From: Topomyia yanbarensis
Lineage: Eukaryota; Arthropoda; Insecta; Diptera; Culicidae
Direction: 5' to 3'
Assembly (NCBI RefSeq): GCF_030247195.1
Contig: NC_080672.1
Span: forward strand, 396,321,037 to 396,385,036
Length of the DNA: 64,000 nucleotides
Part shown: positions 20,641-32,467 of the stretch, in pieces
Numbering within the stretch: position 1 is the first letter of the stretch
Layout: each line of letters starts with the position of its first letter
Program-made: the position numbers and the translations under genes
Notes under the pieces: model-generated
Told to the model about the DNA's origin: nothing
Seen by the model: only the letters and a program-made list of their open reading frames with translations
The model's database searches: none

Positions 20641-20897
20641 TTATATTAATAAAACAAAATGCAAGGGGGATGCCATAAAATACGCTTTATGAATCGATAA
20701 CCTTTAGTCCTACAAATTCAAATTCTTCATTACAAGTATTTCTAAAACTTTGTCGAAGACGCCATCAGTATAAAAAGTTTTTTTAGTTCGATCATAGTAG
20801 GCTATGCCTAATTTTAATTTTTATAAGATTGTGGGGAATATTGATATGAACATTTTCTCCAAAGAAACTCTGTGAATATATTCGATGGGTTGGCCTA

Positions 20898-20977
20898 TAC
20901 TGCCGTGATCCGCATAACAGTCCCATTTGCTATGGGTTTCCTATGCAGGTGGAACTGTTATGCGTATCACGGCAGTA
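20898..20977. mobile_element. 80-bp TA-flanked hairpin MITE
   Basis: TACTGCCGTGAT-CGCATAACAG forms one arm and its reverse complement the other, with a centre near 20930. TA dinucleotides flank both ends (20896-20897 and 20978-20979). It is compatible with a Tc1/mariner-mobilised MITE. Confidence 0.75.
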
Positions 20978-20998
20978 TAGTGAATTAAGTTAACGTTT

Positions 20999-21419
20999 TG
21001 CCTTTCTCATATAGAAAGGTTATACAATCACTCTAAAAATCGCCAATGTAATCCCGGCCCGGAGAGTCGAGTGCCATATGCTATTCGACTCAGTTCGTCG
21101 AGATCGGAAAATGTATGTGTGTATGTTTCTCAAAGATGGCTAGATTTGCACAAACTTAGTCTCAAATGAAAGGTACAACCGTCCCATCGGCTGCTATTGA
21201 TTTTTTTTATTGATTAGACTTCCGGTTCCGGAGTTACGGGTTAAAGATTGTGACCACACAGCAAATTCCCATATAAACTGACACATAATATCTCAAGATC
21301 TTGGCTGTCGATCCCTCGTATGTATGTGCAAATCGTACTGAATATGTAATATACATTTCCATCATTGTATTGAACATAACTAGCCATGGAATTGTAGTTT
21401 GGACAAATGAGAAAGGCAC
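20999..21419. mobile_element. Culicine dispersed repeat with GCCTTTCTCAT termini
   Basis: The left end GCCTTTCTCAT and the right end ATGAGAAAGGC are inverted. The interior has the words ATCCCGGCCCGGAG, CGACTCAGTTCGTCGAGATC and TTCCGGTTCCGGAGTTACGG, which I associate with highly abundant culicine repeats. The repeat at 56100-56882 contains related words (GTCTCGCTGAGTCGAT, GACTCGGCCCTCC) in the opposite sense. Confidence 0.6.
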
Positions 21420-21456
21420 AGGATTAAAACACGTTTTTTGGTGTTTCCGACCACTG

Positions 21457-21645
21457 ACTGTGCGATCCTTGCACATAGCAAGGAAACGAGTGCAAGCACC
21501 ACACGGTCAAACTGTGTCCCCGTTGAACCCCCATAGTAGACTCTAAGAATTTTCGGCAGTGGTGGCATCTACTCGCACACAGTTGAATCGCGTACAACTT
21601 GCACCTGTTTCTATGCTATGTGCAAAGTCTATCGTGCGCTGTAAC
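21457..21645. repeat. Imperfect inverted repeat (MITE-like)
   Basis: The left arm has TTGCACATAGCAAGGAAACG then AGTGCAAG. The right arm carries their reversed counterparts (ACTTGCACCTGTTTCTATGC then TATGTGCAAAG). The arms are about 50 bp and the spacer about 90 bp. Confidence 0.5.
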
Positions 21646-22938
21646 CCGAAGCCTGGCATGTACACGAACGATTGTACCGTCTGGGCGATATAGTCATGAA
21701 GTTGCTCGTTTGGTATTCGAGCGACGAATGATTGAAACGCACACGCGACACCTCGATTTGTAAACTACCCTTATTTAAGGGGGGGCATCTGGTGTAGAAG
21801 GTAAAGATAATCGATTTTTTTATCCGCTTAATTGTTAGTATTGAACCTCTCGAAAGGCCTCCCGCAATCTCGGTGGCCAAGCTGAACTTCTTTTATTTTA
21901 AACAGCCATGCATTCCACGCGCCTATTTGCTATAACACACGCAGATTTCAATCTATCGGCAACAATTTTTGAAAAACTGAAAGTGATAAAATACTGTATA
22001 ACCAAACTACCTCTACCCAAATTTTCAAGAGAAAATACCCAATGGGTCATTTTCTACAGCGTGTTTTCCGTGATGCAATTTGATGTGGGACACCCTTTAA
22101 TAGCACTCTAATCAACGGATTGACTTGTTTTTATGAGGATTCCCAATATGTGTAACCCGTCGATGAACCACTGAAAACTAAATATATTTTTTTCTCCCTA
22201 TTATTTTGAAGAAAAATGAGTGAATTTTACAGTAAAATATAAAATTTTTCGGTTTACATGAAACCATTTTCCGAAACTCGAACTTTTTCCTATTTTTTTG
22301 TAGTTCATCGACTAACTACAAATCTAAGTTTTACTAAACTTGTTAAATTTTCCGTGTCAGACAACGAGAGTTATCGTGTTCGCCGCGGCGCTCCTAGACT
22401 TGGAAATGGTTAGACGTCTACTCTTGGAACGCTCGTATATGACTGAAAATATTTTTTTTGTTCACAATGAATTTAAAAAGCGATCATTGTTATGAGTCAT
22501 TTTTACTTTTTAGATAATTCAGGAATCCTGGGAATTGAAGAGGGGCATTTTGCCCCGGTGGAGTGTATTATACCCTTTTATCCTAAATTTTCCTGTACTA
22601 CCTACAAATGTGTTAGGAGGAAATGGTGAGAGTTTTTCGATTAGTTTCGTCAATCTCGTCAATCTGAGTGGAATTTTATCCTTTAACATAATGTATCGTT
22701 GCCGCCTTTGTTAAAAAGTCGTGGTTCGAAGTTGTATTTGCATAACTTTTCATGTATGTAAATGGCAAAATTTTAAATTTAAAATAACAATATTTTAGAC
22801 TTTTGTCAGATTTCTATGGATTGAAAATCTGTTAAATAATGTACAATATTTGCCAGGATTTCAAAAGTTTTATTTAATGCTGCTAATATCTGGAAAGTTG
22901 TCATAAGCACCTTAATCACAGAATCAGAAAAAAATACT
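21646..22938. other. No gene recognised
   Basis: About 1.3 kb of AT-rich sequence with only short, featureless open frames. Confidence 0.35.
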
Positions 22939-23631
22939 ATGGTTAGTTGCATAATATACGATCCCTTTCAAAAGCAAATGTTCAATTCAATCCCATTCAA
23001 CGTCCATAAACGATCAAAACCAGGTATGGACAAGTTCCGCCGATTTTCCTGTCTACCCATCAAGCGAATAAGTATCATAAAGGTAAGTATATCGATAGCA
23101 TCAACGATCAACACGCCACACCCAGGAACCGGTCAGGTTCTTGGCAAAGAAACAAAATTCACAAACGTGATACCGAATCCCGCGCGTATCGCAGAAGGGA
23201 AAAGCGCTCGCTCATTCGCAACCTTACCCTTCGTCCTGACCACCCCTCCCCCATGCCCAGCACACACGAATTGTGTGGGAAGTTCCGCTAATCAAGTGTC
23301 TGTTCGATTATGTCCATTCGTGGCCGGTTTGAATTCACCACAGAGCAGAAAATACATCGTCCACCAAACGGGAATGCGGTGCGTGCTACAACATACCCGA
23401 CCCCACACACACACACATTTGACCTTAACGGTTTATCAAGGCATTTCAGCGAAAGTGGCCTTCCGCAGCCATAATTCGGAATGGTTTTTCGGTGCGAACT
23501 ACGACTGCCACCCACAACTAACTTCCGCTCGTCTCTCCGCGCGGTGGGTATCGGTTCGCGTTGAAATTGGACAAAGTCCAGAACAGTTGGTTATACTCGG
23601 TGAACCTTTAAAAGTTGACCGTCAGCAATAG
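22939..23631 (+). CDS. Unrecognised 230-codon open frame in a GC-richer patch
   Basis: The frame is unusually long for the local composition and overlaps a GC-richer stretch (about 23000-23640). I recognise no domain. The translation is low-complexity in places (a His-Thr run from a CA tract at about 23400-23420) and has no signal peptide or membrane segment that I can see. It could equally be a fortuitous frame in a promoter or 5' exon region of a host gene outside the view, or part of an unknown repeat. Confidence 0.2.
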   Translation: MVSCIIYDPFQKQMFNSIPFNVHKRSKPGMDKFRRFSCLPIKRISIIKVSISIASTINTPHPGTGQVLGKETKFTNVIPNPARIAEGKSARSFATLPFVLTTPPPCPAHTNCVGSSANQVSVRLCPFVAGLNSPQSRKYIVHQTGMRCVLQHTRPHTHTHLTLTVYQGISAKVAFRSHNSEWFFGANYDCHPQLTSARLSARWVSVRVEIGQSPEQLVILGEPLKVDRQQ

Positions 23632-23639
23632 CGATAGGT

Positions 23640-24668
23640 TCCATGGCCTGAGCGGCAGTGTTGCCTCTGGAAGGGTGACTGTAGTTTGATACTGATGACA
23701 GGGTCCAGAAATAAGAATGTTTATCAATAGGAGCCTTTGTCGTGATAATAAGGGACATGTTAATTATAAGCATTAAATTTGCATGAATATTTATTATTAT
23801 CATTATTATTATGGCAACACTGGTGGTTAGTTTCACCCTCCCGAATATGATGCTTTGGGACGACGACAAAACTGTTTTATTTTGCGTATCCTTTTTTTCG
23901 ATCTGTTCCTTTTCGCTCGTTTGGAATGTTCATTGCAGAGTGAGTAGCTATTATACTCACATATTACTGCAGATCGGGTTACCTATGCCAGTGCCGTCCT
24001 TCGTCGGGAATTTCTCAAATTTCTACCATTATGATGACACCTTCTAGGTCGCGTGGCTTGGCTTCGTCTACATTTTCATTATACTGCAATAATTATGCTT
24101 TTATATCCTTCAGCAGACTTTTTGACGGTGAGTTGCCACGAAAACAAAGACGATTGTTTGTTGCTAAAACCATGACACATTGTGCCGTTCTTAGTGTTGA
24201 TCGTTTCTATGTGGTGTGTGGTGGGTTAATGGAAAAGAACGTGTGGATGAAATACATTTCGGTCAAAGGCTTTGGCAACAAAAAAAATATTACCACCGTG
24301 CAGAAGCCGCCTATGATGCGATGCGGTTTGCGAGTGTATTTTCAGGAGTGATGTTGCTTTCATCTGACAAGCAGGAGGGGTTGATTTGAATACAGATTCA
24401 ACATTTCCTAGTTCTTTTATATGTACACATCGATAAAATTCGCTATATTGAATCTATTCATTTCACACATGTTTTTGCAATTTGTAACAGCACATAAATA
24501 TCATGTGAAAACTATTAAAATTCATGTAGCTTACATCGATATTATAACTGTTTGCCACATAGAAACTCGTTTCATAACAGATTCCACATTAAATTTATGT
24601 TCACGACTAATACAATTTATATTTTTGCACATTTTTAAGCACATGTATGTTATGTGTGTAGAGTACAT
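23640..24668. other. No gene recognised; target region of LINE copy 1
   Basis: AT-rich sequence with small frames on both strands and no domain. It ends at the 13-bp target duplication of the LINE. Confidence 0.35.
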
Positions 24669-24681
24669 AAAATATAACATT
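24669..24681 (+). repeat. Target-site duplication, LINE copy 1 (left)
   Basis: AAAATATAACATT is identical to 30070-30082. Confidence 0.85.
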
Positions 24682-24986
24682 CATTCGTTATCGAGCACTC
24701 ACTCGAGATAGAAGTCTTTTGTCATCGGTCCGTACACTCTATAGCGACAAATAGTGTTAATCCGCGTTCAAGGTTATTTGCACACTCTGCGCCTAGTTGA
24801 GGTTTCAGTATTTTTTCCCTTCTTTTGTGTTTCTGTTTCGAGTACCGTTAGCCGGTCAGTGAAGTGAAGCAGTGTTCTTCTAGTAAGCCGTCTGGATACC
24901 GTTACATACACAAGCTAAGTATTAGTTTTCGTTTCCCCTTCTTGCTTGTCTTAATAACGTGCACTGGGCAATAGGCCCGTGCAAAA

Positions 24987-26309
24987 ATGACTTCCCCTGA
25001 CGGCGGTTCATCTCAAGGTGAGATGGACGTCGAAATAAAATCGGCTCCCCGGCTCAAGGTATATCCGAGCTCGGCCACCGGGCCATTTGTGATCTTCTTT
25101 CGGACCAAAGAAAAAAAGTGTTTGAATCTGTTGCAGATTTCTCGAGTTCTGACGGATCGGTATTCGGCCGTGACAGAAATATCGAAAAATCGCCCTGATA
25201 AGCTTCGGGTGGTGGTTAACAGTTCAGCTCAGGCAAACGATATTGCTGGCTACGAGCCCTTTACGAGGGAGTACAGGGTGTATATTCCAGCTAGCAGGGT
25301 TGAAGTCAGTGGGGTCGTTTTCGATTCGAGTCTGAATTGCGAGGACCTGCTAAAATATGGGACTGGCTGTTTCAAAGACCCCATGCTTAAGCCAGTGAAG
25401 ATACTGGAATGCAAACGTTTGCATTCAGCATCAGTCGCAGCTGACGGCAAGAAAATATACGTCAACTCAGACTCTTATCGGGTGACCTTCGCCGGCTCTG
25501 CCCTGCCCAATTACCTCCTCTTTGACAAGGTTCGTCTACCTGTTCGCCTCTTTGTGCCGCGGGTCATGAACTGTACTAATTGCAAACAATTGGGACACAC
25601 AGCCTCCCATTGTAGCAATAAAGCCCGCTGTGGGAAATGCGGTGGGAATCATGCGGATGATTCCTGTGGTAGAGATGTCGAAAAGTGTCTCTACTGTGGG
25701 GGAAACCCACATGATCTCCCTTCATGTCCCGCGTACAAACAGCGCGAGGAAAATCTTAAGCGTTCCCTTCAGGGACGCTCTAAGCGATCTTTTGCAGAAA
25801 TGCTTAAGATAGCTACGCCACCTGTCTCTACGAACATCTTTACCAACTTGTCTACTGACGAAGGCGACTGTGATGAACCCCAGGAGGGAACATCTTCTGC
25901 TGTGCCTAGAAGTAGTAGAAAAAGGAAGAACATTTCTTCTTCCAAGCTTCGTCGTAAAGGCCAGAAGGTGTCTCTTCATGGTCCCCCTAAAATAACTACT
26001 CAAGGAAGTACTGGTGCAAAACCGAAGCAAGTCGCTCCCGGTCTCAGTAACCTGAGCTCAGAAAAGGTGTTCCCAGCACTTCCAGGAACATCAAAAACCC
26101 CAAGTGTTCCCATATCTCAGCCAGAGAAAGAAAACAGTGCTGGCTTAATAAATTTCTCTGACATTGTGGACCGTATTCTTACTGCGTTAAACATTTCTGA
26201 CCCCCTTAAAAGTATCTTGATAAGCTTTCTCCCCGCAGTAAAAACATTTTTGATGCAGTTCACTGCGAAATGGCCCCTTCTTTCAGCGACTGTATCTTTC
26301 GATGGCTAA
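24987..26309 (+). CDS. LINE ORF1 protein (gag-like, three zinc knuckles), intact
   Basis: This 440-residue RNA-binding protein would package the element RNA and act as a nucleic acid chaperone. Three zinc knuckles are visible: Cys196-Cys199-His204-Cys209, Cys215-Cys218-His222-Cys227 and Cys234-Cys237-His242-Cys247. The N-terminal 170 residues align with the copy 2 product (FFR, LNLLQISR, LTDRYSAVTEISK). The C-terminal part is basic and Ser/Pro-rich and ends in a hydrophobic segment. The stop overlaps the ORF2 start by 8 nt (ATGGCTAA), an arrangement identical in copy 2, so ORF2 translation may depend on termination-reinitiation at this overlap. Confidence 0.88.
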   Translation: MTSPDGGSSQGEMDVEIKSAPRLKVYPSSATGPFVIFFRTKEKKCLNLLQISRVLTDRYSAVTEISKNRPDKLRVVVNSSAQANDIAGYEPFTREYRVYIPASRVEVSGVVFDSSLNCEDLLKYGTGCFKDPMLKPVKILECKRLHSASVAADGKKIYVNSDSYRVTFAGSALPNYLLFDKVRLPVRLFVPRVMNCTNCKQLGHTASHCSNKARCGKCGGNHADDSCGRDVEKCLYCGGNPHDLPSCPAYKQREENLKRSLQGRSKRSFAEMLKIATPPVSTNIFTNLSTDEGDCDEPQEGTSSAVPRSSRKRKNISSSKLRRKGQKVSLHGPPKITTQGSTGAKPKQVAPGLSNLSSEKVFPALPGTSKTPSVPISQPEKENSAGLINFSDIVDRILTALNISDPLKSILISFLPAVKTFLMQFTAKWPLLSATVSFDG

Positions 26310-29260
26310 TTCATCGAACGAGGTCAAGGATTTAATCACTGTTCTACAGTGGAATTGCAGAAGCATTATCCCGAAAATCGATTCGTTTAAAATCTTACTA
26401 AATAATTTGAAATGCGATGCATTTGCCCTATGCGAGACATGGCTCACTTCAGAAATAACCCTACACTTCCACGATTTTAATATTATTCGCTTGGATCGAG
26501 AAGACTCTTACGGAGGAGTACTTTTGGGGATCAAAAAGTGCTATTCTTTCAATCGGATCGACCTCCCCTCGACACCAGGCATTGAAGTTGTCGCTTGCCA
26601 AACCAGAATTAAAGGCAAAGACCTTTGCATTGCTTCCACCTACATCCCCCCTAGAGCCTCAGTTAGCCACCGACGGCTTTGCGATATTGCGGAACTCCTC
26701 CCCGCACCGAGGCTAGTTTTAGGTGACTTCAACTCCCACGGCACGGCATGGGGTTGCCTTCATGACGATAATCGATCTACCCTACTCCATGAGCTTTGCG
26801 ACAACTTCAATATGACCATTTTGAATACGGGTGAAATGACACGGATTCCTGCCCCTCCAGCGCGACCGAGCGCCTTAGATCTGTCCCTCTGCTCGACATC
26901 GCTGCGGTTAGATTGCATGTGGAAGGTAGTCTCTGATCCCCACGGCAGCGACCATCTGCCAATCGTAATTAATATTGCTAACGGTTCAGGGCCACCGAAT
27001 ACAATCAATGTTTCGTATGACCTCACACGAAATATTGATTGGAAGAGCTACGCGTCCGCGATATCCGACAAAATCGAGTGCACTCAAGAGCTTCCTCCGG
27101 AGGAAGAGTACGGGTTCCTGGCTGGCTTGATTCTCGATACCGCGATTCAAGCTCAGACTAAACGCGTACCAGACGCGAATTCACGCGGGCGTCCTCCCAA
27201 TCCATGGTGGGACAAAGAGTGCTCAGACGTGTACGCGGAGAAGGCCGCTGCGTATAAGACCTTCCGGGACGACGGGCTGCCAGCTAGCTACCGACAGTAC
27301 GCGATGGCGGAAACGCGCATGAAGAGTTTGATAAAAGCCAAAAAACGTAGCTACTGGCGCCGGTTCGTCGACGGACTAACGAGAGAAACATCGATGAGCT
27401 CTTTGGAGTACGGCCCGGTGCTTACGAAACCGAAACAGTACTAATGAGAGCGTGGAATATTCAAACCGTTGGATATTCGATTTTGCCAAGAAGGTTTGTC
27501 CGGATTCCGCCCCGGCACAGAAGATCTACCGCGCCGCGTCCCCTCACAATAACGCGAACGAAACACCGTTTTCGATGGTGGAGTTCTCACTTTCTCTCTT
27601 ATCATGTAACAATAAAGCCCCAGGGCCAGACAGAATCAAATTTAACTTGTTAAAGAATCTGCCAGACTCTGCCAAGAGACGCTTGTTGAATTTATTTAAT
27701 AAGTTTCTTGAGGGTAATATTGTCCCTCATGACTGGAGGCAAGTGAAGGTCATCGCCATTCAAAAACCAGGAAAAAGAGCCTCCGACCACAACTCGTATC
27801 GACCGATTGCGATGCTGTCCTGTATCCGAAAGTTGTTCGAGAAAATGATCTTGTTTCGCCTCGATAATTGGGTTGAAGCAAATGGCTTACTGTCAGATAC
27901 ACAATTTGGTTTCCGCAAAGGCAAAGGGACGAACGATTGTCTTGCGTTGCTCTCAACAGAAATTCAAATGGCTTATGCTAGCAAAGAGCAGATGGCATCA
28001 GTTTTCCTAGATATAAAGGGGGCTTTTGATTCAGTTTCTATCACAATTCTTTCTGAGAAGCTGCACCAGCATGGTCTTTCACCGACTCTAAACAACTTTT
28101 TGCTAAACTTGCTGTCTGAAAAACATATGCATTTTTCGCATGGTGATTTATCGACATCACCAATTAGCTACATGGGTCTTCCCCAGGGCTCATGTCTAAG
28201 CCCCCTTCTCTATAACTTTTACGCGAATGACATTGACGAATGTCTTGTCAATTCCTTCACGCTAAGGCAGCTTGCAGATGACGGTGTGGTCTCTATTACA
28301 GGTCCCAAAGCCGTCGATCTGCAAGGACCATTGCAAGATACCTTGGACAATTTGTCTGCTTGGGCCCTCCAGCTAGGTATCGAGTTCTCCGCGGAGAAAA
28401 CTGAGCTAGTCGTATTTTCAAGGAAGCGTGAACCAGCGCAACTACAGCTTCAATTAATGGGTCAAACTATTGCTCAGGTTTCAACTTTCAAATATCTCGG
28501 GGTCTGGTTCGACTCTAAAGCAACCTGGGGATGTCACATTAGGTATCTGAAACAGAAGTGCCAGCAAAGGATCAACTTTCTCCGTACAATAACCGGAACA
28601 TGGTGGGGTGCCCACCCAGGAGACCTGATCAGGCTGTACCAAACAACAATATTGTCGGTGATGGAGTACGGGAGTTTCTGTTTCCGCTCCGCTGCGAACA
28701 TACATTTCATCAAACTAGAGCGAATCCAATATTGTTGTTTGCGTATTGCTTTGGGTTGTATGCACTCGACACATACGATGAGTTTAGAAGTGCTGGCGGG
28801 CGTCCTTCCGCTGAAAAATCGATTTTGGGAACTCTCCTATCGATTGCTCATCCGATGCGATATCTTGAACCCGTTAGTAGTTGCAAATTTCGAAAGGCTT
28901 ATCGAGCTCAATTCTCAAACCCGATTTATGTCCTTGTACTTCGATTACATGGCACAAAATATCAATCCTTCTTCATACTATCCCAACCGTGTCAATCTCT
29001 TTCATGCTTCTGATTCAACTGTATTCTTCGACACATCCATGAAAGACGCCCTCTTACGCCCACCGTACCCCAACGATGGTTTGATACGACTCCAAGACGA
29101 GACAAAACATCTGGCGAATGAACCAACAACACGAGATCTACAGTACAACATCACACGCGCAACGCGGTGTGTTTCCGATCCGTATCTGAGCCGTACTACG
29201 AAATCGTCTGGAGGAACCCCTGCCGGCTCGAGGAAAACCGCCCGGCGTCCCAATACTTGA
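26302..29260 (+). pseudogene. LINE ORF2 (endonuclease + reverse transcriptase), one 2-nt deletion
   Basis: The first frame (26302-27444) holds the APE endonuclease: Asn18 (QWN), Glu45 (CETWL), Tyr114 (STYIPP), Asp142 and Asn144 (GDFNSHG), Asp193 (ALDLSL), and Asp217-His218 (SDHLP). All the usual catalytic residues are present. The RT lies in the second frame (to 29260) with YRPIAML, FGFRKGKGTNDCL, FLDIKGAFDS (motif A), GLPQGSCLSPLLY (motif B) and RQLADDGVV (motif C). Comparison with copy 2 shows two bases missing after GATGAGC near 27398, which shifts the frame. The C terminus (SRTTKSSG...ARRPNT) is shared with copy 2, so the protein seems to end there without RNase H. Confidence 0.88.
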
Positions 29261-29263
29261 TGC

Positions 29264-29655
29264 ATCCGTTCGAATCTGTAATCCTGGCCGTTGATTCCTG
29301 ATGCCGGAAACTGAAAGTTTATATCCCCCCCCCCCCGTTCAGCCTTGTCCACCCTCTCTCCCATGTCTCTGATACACAGATGTATGACTTCACCCCCTTC
29401 TCCCCTTGAATATCTTCCCAAAACTTATGTGCCCCCCTATCTTCTAGTTTTAGTTGATCAATCCGTTCGAATCTGTAATCCTGGCCGTTGATTCCTGATG
29501 CCGGAAACTGAAAGTTTATATCCCCCCCCCGTTCAGCCTTGTCCACCCTCTCTCCCATGTCTCTGATACATAGATGTATGACTTCACCCCCTTCTCCCCT
29601 TGAATATCTTCCCAAAACTTATGTGCCCCCCTATCTTCTAGTTTTAGTTGATCAA
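29264..29655 (+). repeat. Tandem duplication in the LINE 3' UTR
   Basis: Two nearly identical units of about 195 bp (29264-29460 and 29461-29655) each start ATCCGTTCGAATCTG, contain a long C run (about 13 and 9 C) and end TAGTTTTAGTTGATCA. Copy 2 has only one, more diverged, unit with a G run of similar position on the plus strand (about 38424-38443). Confidence 0.9.
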
Positions 29656-30069
29656 TATTTAATCTCGTTAAGAAATGCACAACAGTCAACTACTTTAAAA
29701 TAGCCCTAATTATTTCCCCTAATCTTGAACCACTCTCTCTAGTTATTTCTAGTTAATAAGCTTGTAAAATGTTCCGCTTAGTTAATAATTAGTTACTCCT
29801 ACAATCTCCCTTCTAAAAATCATAAAGTGAATTACTATAAAAAGAACACACAAAATGACCCGTCCCCCAAATATTACGAATATTATATTATACCCTCCTT
29901 TATATGTATAAGTTAGCTGTAAAGTTTTTTTTTTTAGTTTCATTATATAAAACAAAATAATATTGAAATGTGTAACCCCCTAGTTTTAAGAAATTCAAAA
30001 TGTAAAACAATGAAAAAATGGCACCTTTAAGCTAACGCATACGTGCCTTATCAAATAAACAAATTGAAA

Positions 30070-30082
30070 AAAATATAACATT
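30070..30082 (+). repeat. Target-site duplication, LINE copy 1 (right)
   Basis: AAAATATAACATT is the partner of 24669-24681. The first bases may be shared with the A-rich tail. Confidence 0.85.
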
Positions 30083-30460
30083 TCATAAGGCATTATATGC
30101 AATATGTTGAGAAAATGGCGTCTGAAAAATTACCTCGTACATTATATTCCCATTTATTAACAGGAGCTTGCTTTAAGGACCAAACAACTCAATGCCATGT
30201 TAAATTAACCCTTTTTCCGAATAATATACAAGATTTATTAATAAAATTGTGATTTGGACGATTTTTGCAGATAAATAAACAAAACAAAACATCGAAACAT
30301 CGCACTGGTTTTGTGCCCTCTCCCACAATCCCTTTTCCGCGAGACTTTAGCTTATAGTTCATGCGGGTGAACCCTTTTGTTTATAGCAAATGATTATGTG
30401 ACGTTTATTTTGATCCCTTTCTCGGTGTTGGGAAGTTTTTGTCCCTTTTTCAACTATACA
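30083..30460. other. No gene recognised
   Basis: AT-rich flank between the LINE target duplication and the large foldback element. Confidence 0.35.
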
Positions 30461-30749
30461 CCCAGGTTTTTTTACGCGGGGGATACGTACCGCGTACAAA
30501 AACCGCGTTAATTGGAAAATCCACGTAAAAAAAACCGCGTTAATTCGAAAATCCGCGCAAAAAACTCTCAGCAAAAGACTAAGAATATTTTTGGAAGTTC
30601 TTTTTGCGCGGATTTCGCAATTAACACGGTTTTTGCAAAAAATATTCCTTTTGAATGCAAAAGACTTAGAAGATTTTCGGAATGATGGAAGAGACGGGTC
30701 TGGAAGATTTCTTATGGCCCGCACCCCAACAATATGGGTATTTTCGGAA

Positions 30750-31260
30750 TGGTCTTGAAGAGTAGGTTCCAGAAATTGATTTTCGACGCCATTTTGAAAT
30801 CAAAGATGGCGACTTCCGGTTTAGCGAAATTCGCTATAACTCAATCAATATAGATATTTTCGGAATGGTCTTGACTAGTGGGTGCCAGAAATAAATAAAT
30901 CTGCACCTGCAAAACATTTTTATGTGTTCATCCAGAAGAGTGCAGTGAGAATGGAAGAGATAGAAGAAAGAGACGTAAGTGATGTGAGTTGGGAGTTTGA
31001 ATTTATTCAAATTAAACATATTGCTTAAATTTAAATAAATTCAACTGTTTAATTAAAACAACTTCCAAAAATACCCATACAAATACATTGATTGGGTTAT
31101 AGCGATTTTAGCTAAATCGGAAATCGCCTTCTTGGATTTAAAAATGGAGTCAAAAATCAATTTTTGGAACCTACTCGTTAAGATCATTCCAAAAATACTC
31201 ATATTGACTGGGTTATAGTGAATGTGGCTAACCCGGAAGTCGCCCACGGTGTCTTTGTCG
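30750..31260 (+). repeat. Iterated ~120-bp units in the left arm
   Basis: Units with the theme 'CCGGAAGTCGCC ... ATGGCGTCAAAAATCAATTT ... ACCTACTCTTCAAGACCATT ... TATTGATTGGGTTATAGCG' occur here in both orientations, apparently switching near 30900-31050 where unrelated sequence intervenes. Confidence 0.6.
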
Positions 31261-32467
31261 AACAACTTTATTCAAACAAATTCGGCATCTGTAAAACATC
31301 GGAATATGAAAGGAATGGACTTTTCCCTTTCATTTGAAAGTAAAATTTAAATATTCTGTCGGGGGGTCTAGAACAATTTTTTATTTTAAAGTTTTTTGAT
31401 TGAAAACTTAAGCTTTTTAATGAAATTAATTCACATTTTTGCTACTAATTGGTACTATAGACATTCAAAAAGTGAGAATCTGATGAACAATCCCATTGTC
31501 TACAACTTCGTAGAATGCTATAAATCGATATAAAATCACATGAGAAAGTTATTAAAATTTAATCAGGTTTTAGGTGTGCGCGGGGCATATGGATTAAGAA
31601 GTCGATTAACAAGGACTTACAAAAAAATGTTGGGTTTAAATGAACAGTAAATTCAGATAAATTTTAATGTATACAAAGTCCCATTCTCAGCAGAAAAAAT
31701 ATATTTTTAGATTTCTCTGGGTCTTGGGCGAAATTGACACTTTATGAGGTGTGGTAAGGTGTTGACCAAATTTATTCGATAATCTTATACTTTTTCAAGA
31801 TGTTGATTAATGTAGTAACGGATTTTATCATGCCTTTTTCATTACATTTCTCGCTCTAGGGGATAGCTAATGTAAACTAGAATGACCCTTCTTCCTGATC
31901 CTATCCTGCCTGGTAAAATACAATTGGCTTAAATTCAAAGCTTTATATTTGAATGAACTAAAGTAGACAGTTCGAGTCATTGTAATAAACGACGAATTTT
32001 ATTGCAATTTTGGGTTGAGAATCCTGTTTGTCTTTATCAACATTAAAAGAAAGATGATTGAAAAAGAAAAAAAAAGCTCTTCGAGTTTTGAATCCATGTT
32101 TGTTATCTTTTGGGGTAGATTCATTTCATCAGAATTTATAGATGCAGATTTTTGCTTGTCCTCAAATTTTATTTCCAAACCGAGCACATAATTTTAGAAA
32201 AAACTACAAGGGGCAGCCCTATGGGGTTGCACGAACTGTAGACGTAGGACTATACTACTTAATGTAAAATATTTATTTTCTTAGTACTTAGTGTGTTAGA
32301 AAAAACACCCGGACCGGTGAAGAAAAATCAAATTTTAGACAATATAATCACATCTCATGTATAGAACAAGCTTTCTAGTTGCTCTCAAACAGATCCTAAA
32401 AGTTCAAACACCCATGGATAACCCCAAGTTTGTAGATGTGTTTCGATGCCACAGGATTGTAAAATGG

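Larger units (their letters stand above)
24682..30069 (+). mobile_element. Full-length LINE copy 1 (I/Loa/Jockey assemblage)
   Basis: A complete non-LTR retrotransposon: 5' UTR (24682-24986), ORF1, ORF2, a C-rich 3' UTR with a tandem duplication, and a short A-rich end. A 13-bp target duplication flanks it. The 5' end is set by the duplication and by alignment with the start of copy 2 (shared TCATTC-TT-TCGAG-CTC). The 3' end (GCTAACGCATACGTGCCTTA, then CAAATAAACAAATTG) matches copy 2. The clade is uncertain: ORF1 has three CCHC knuckles and ORF2 has APE endonuclease and RT, but I see no RNase H domain. Confidence 0.9.
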
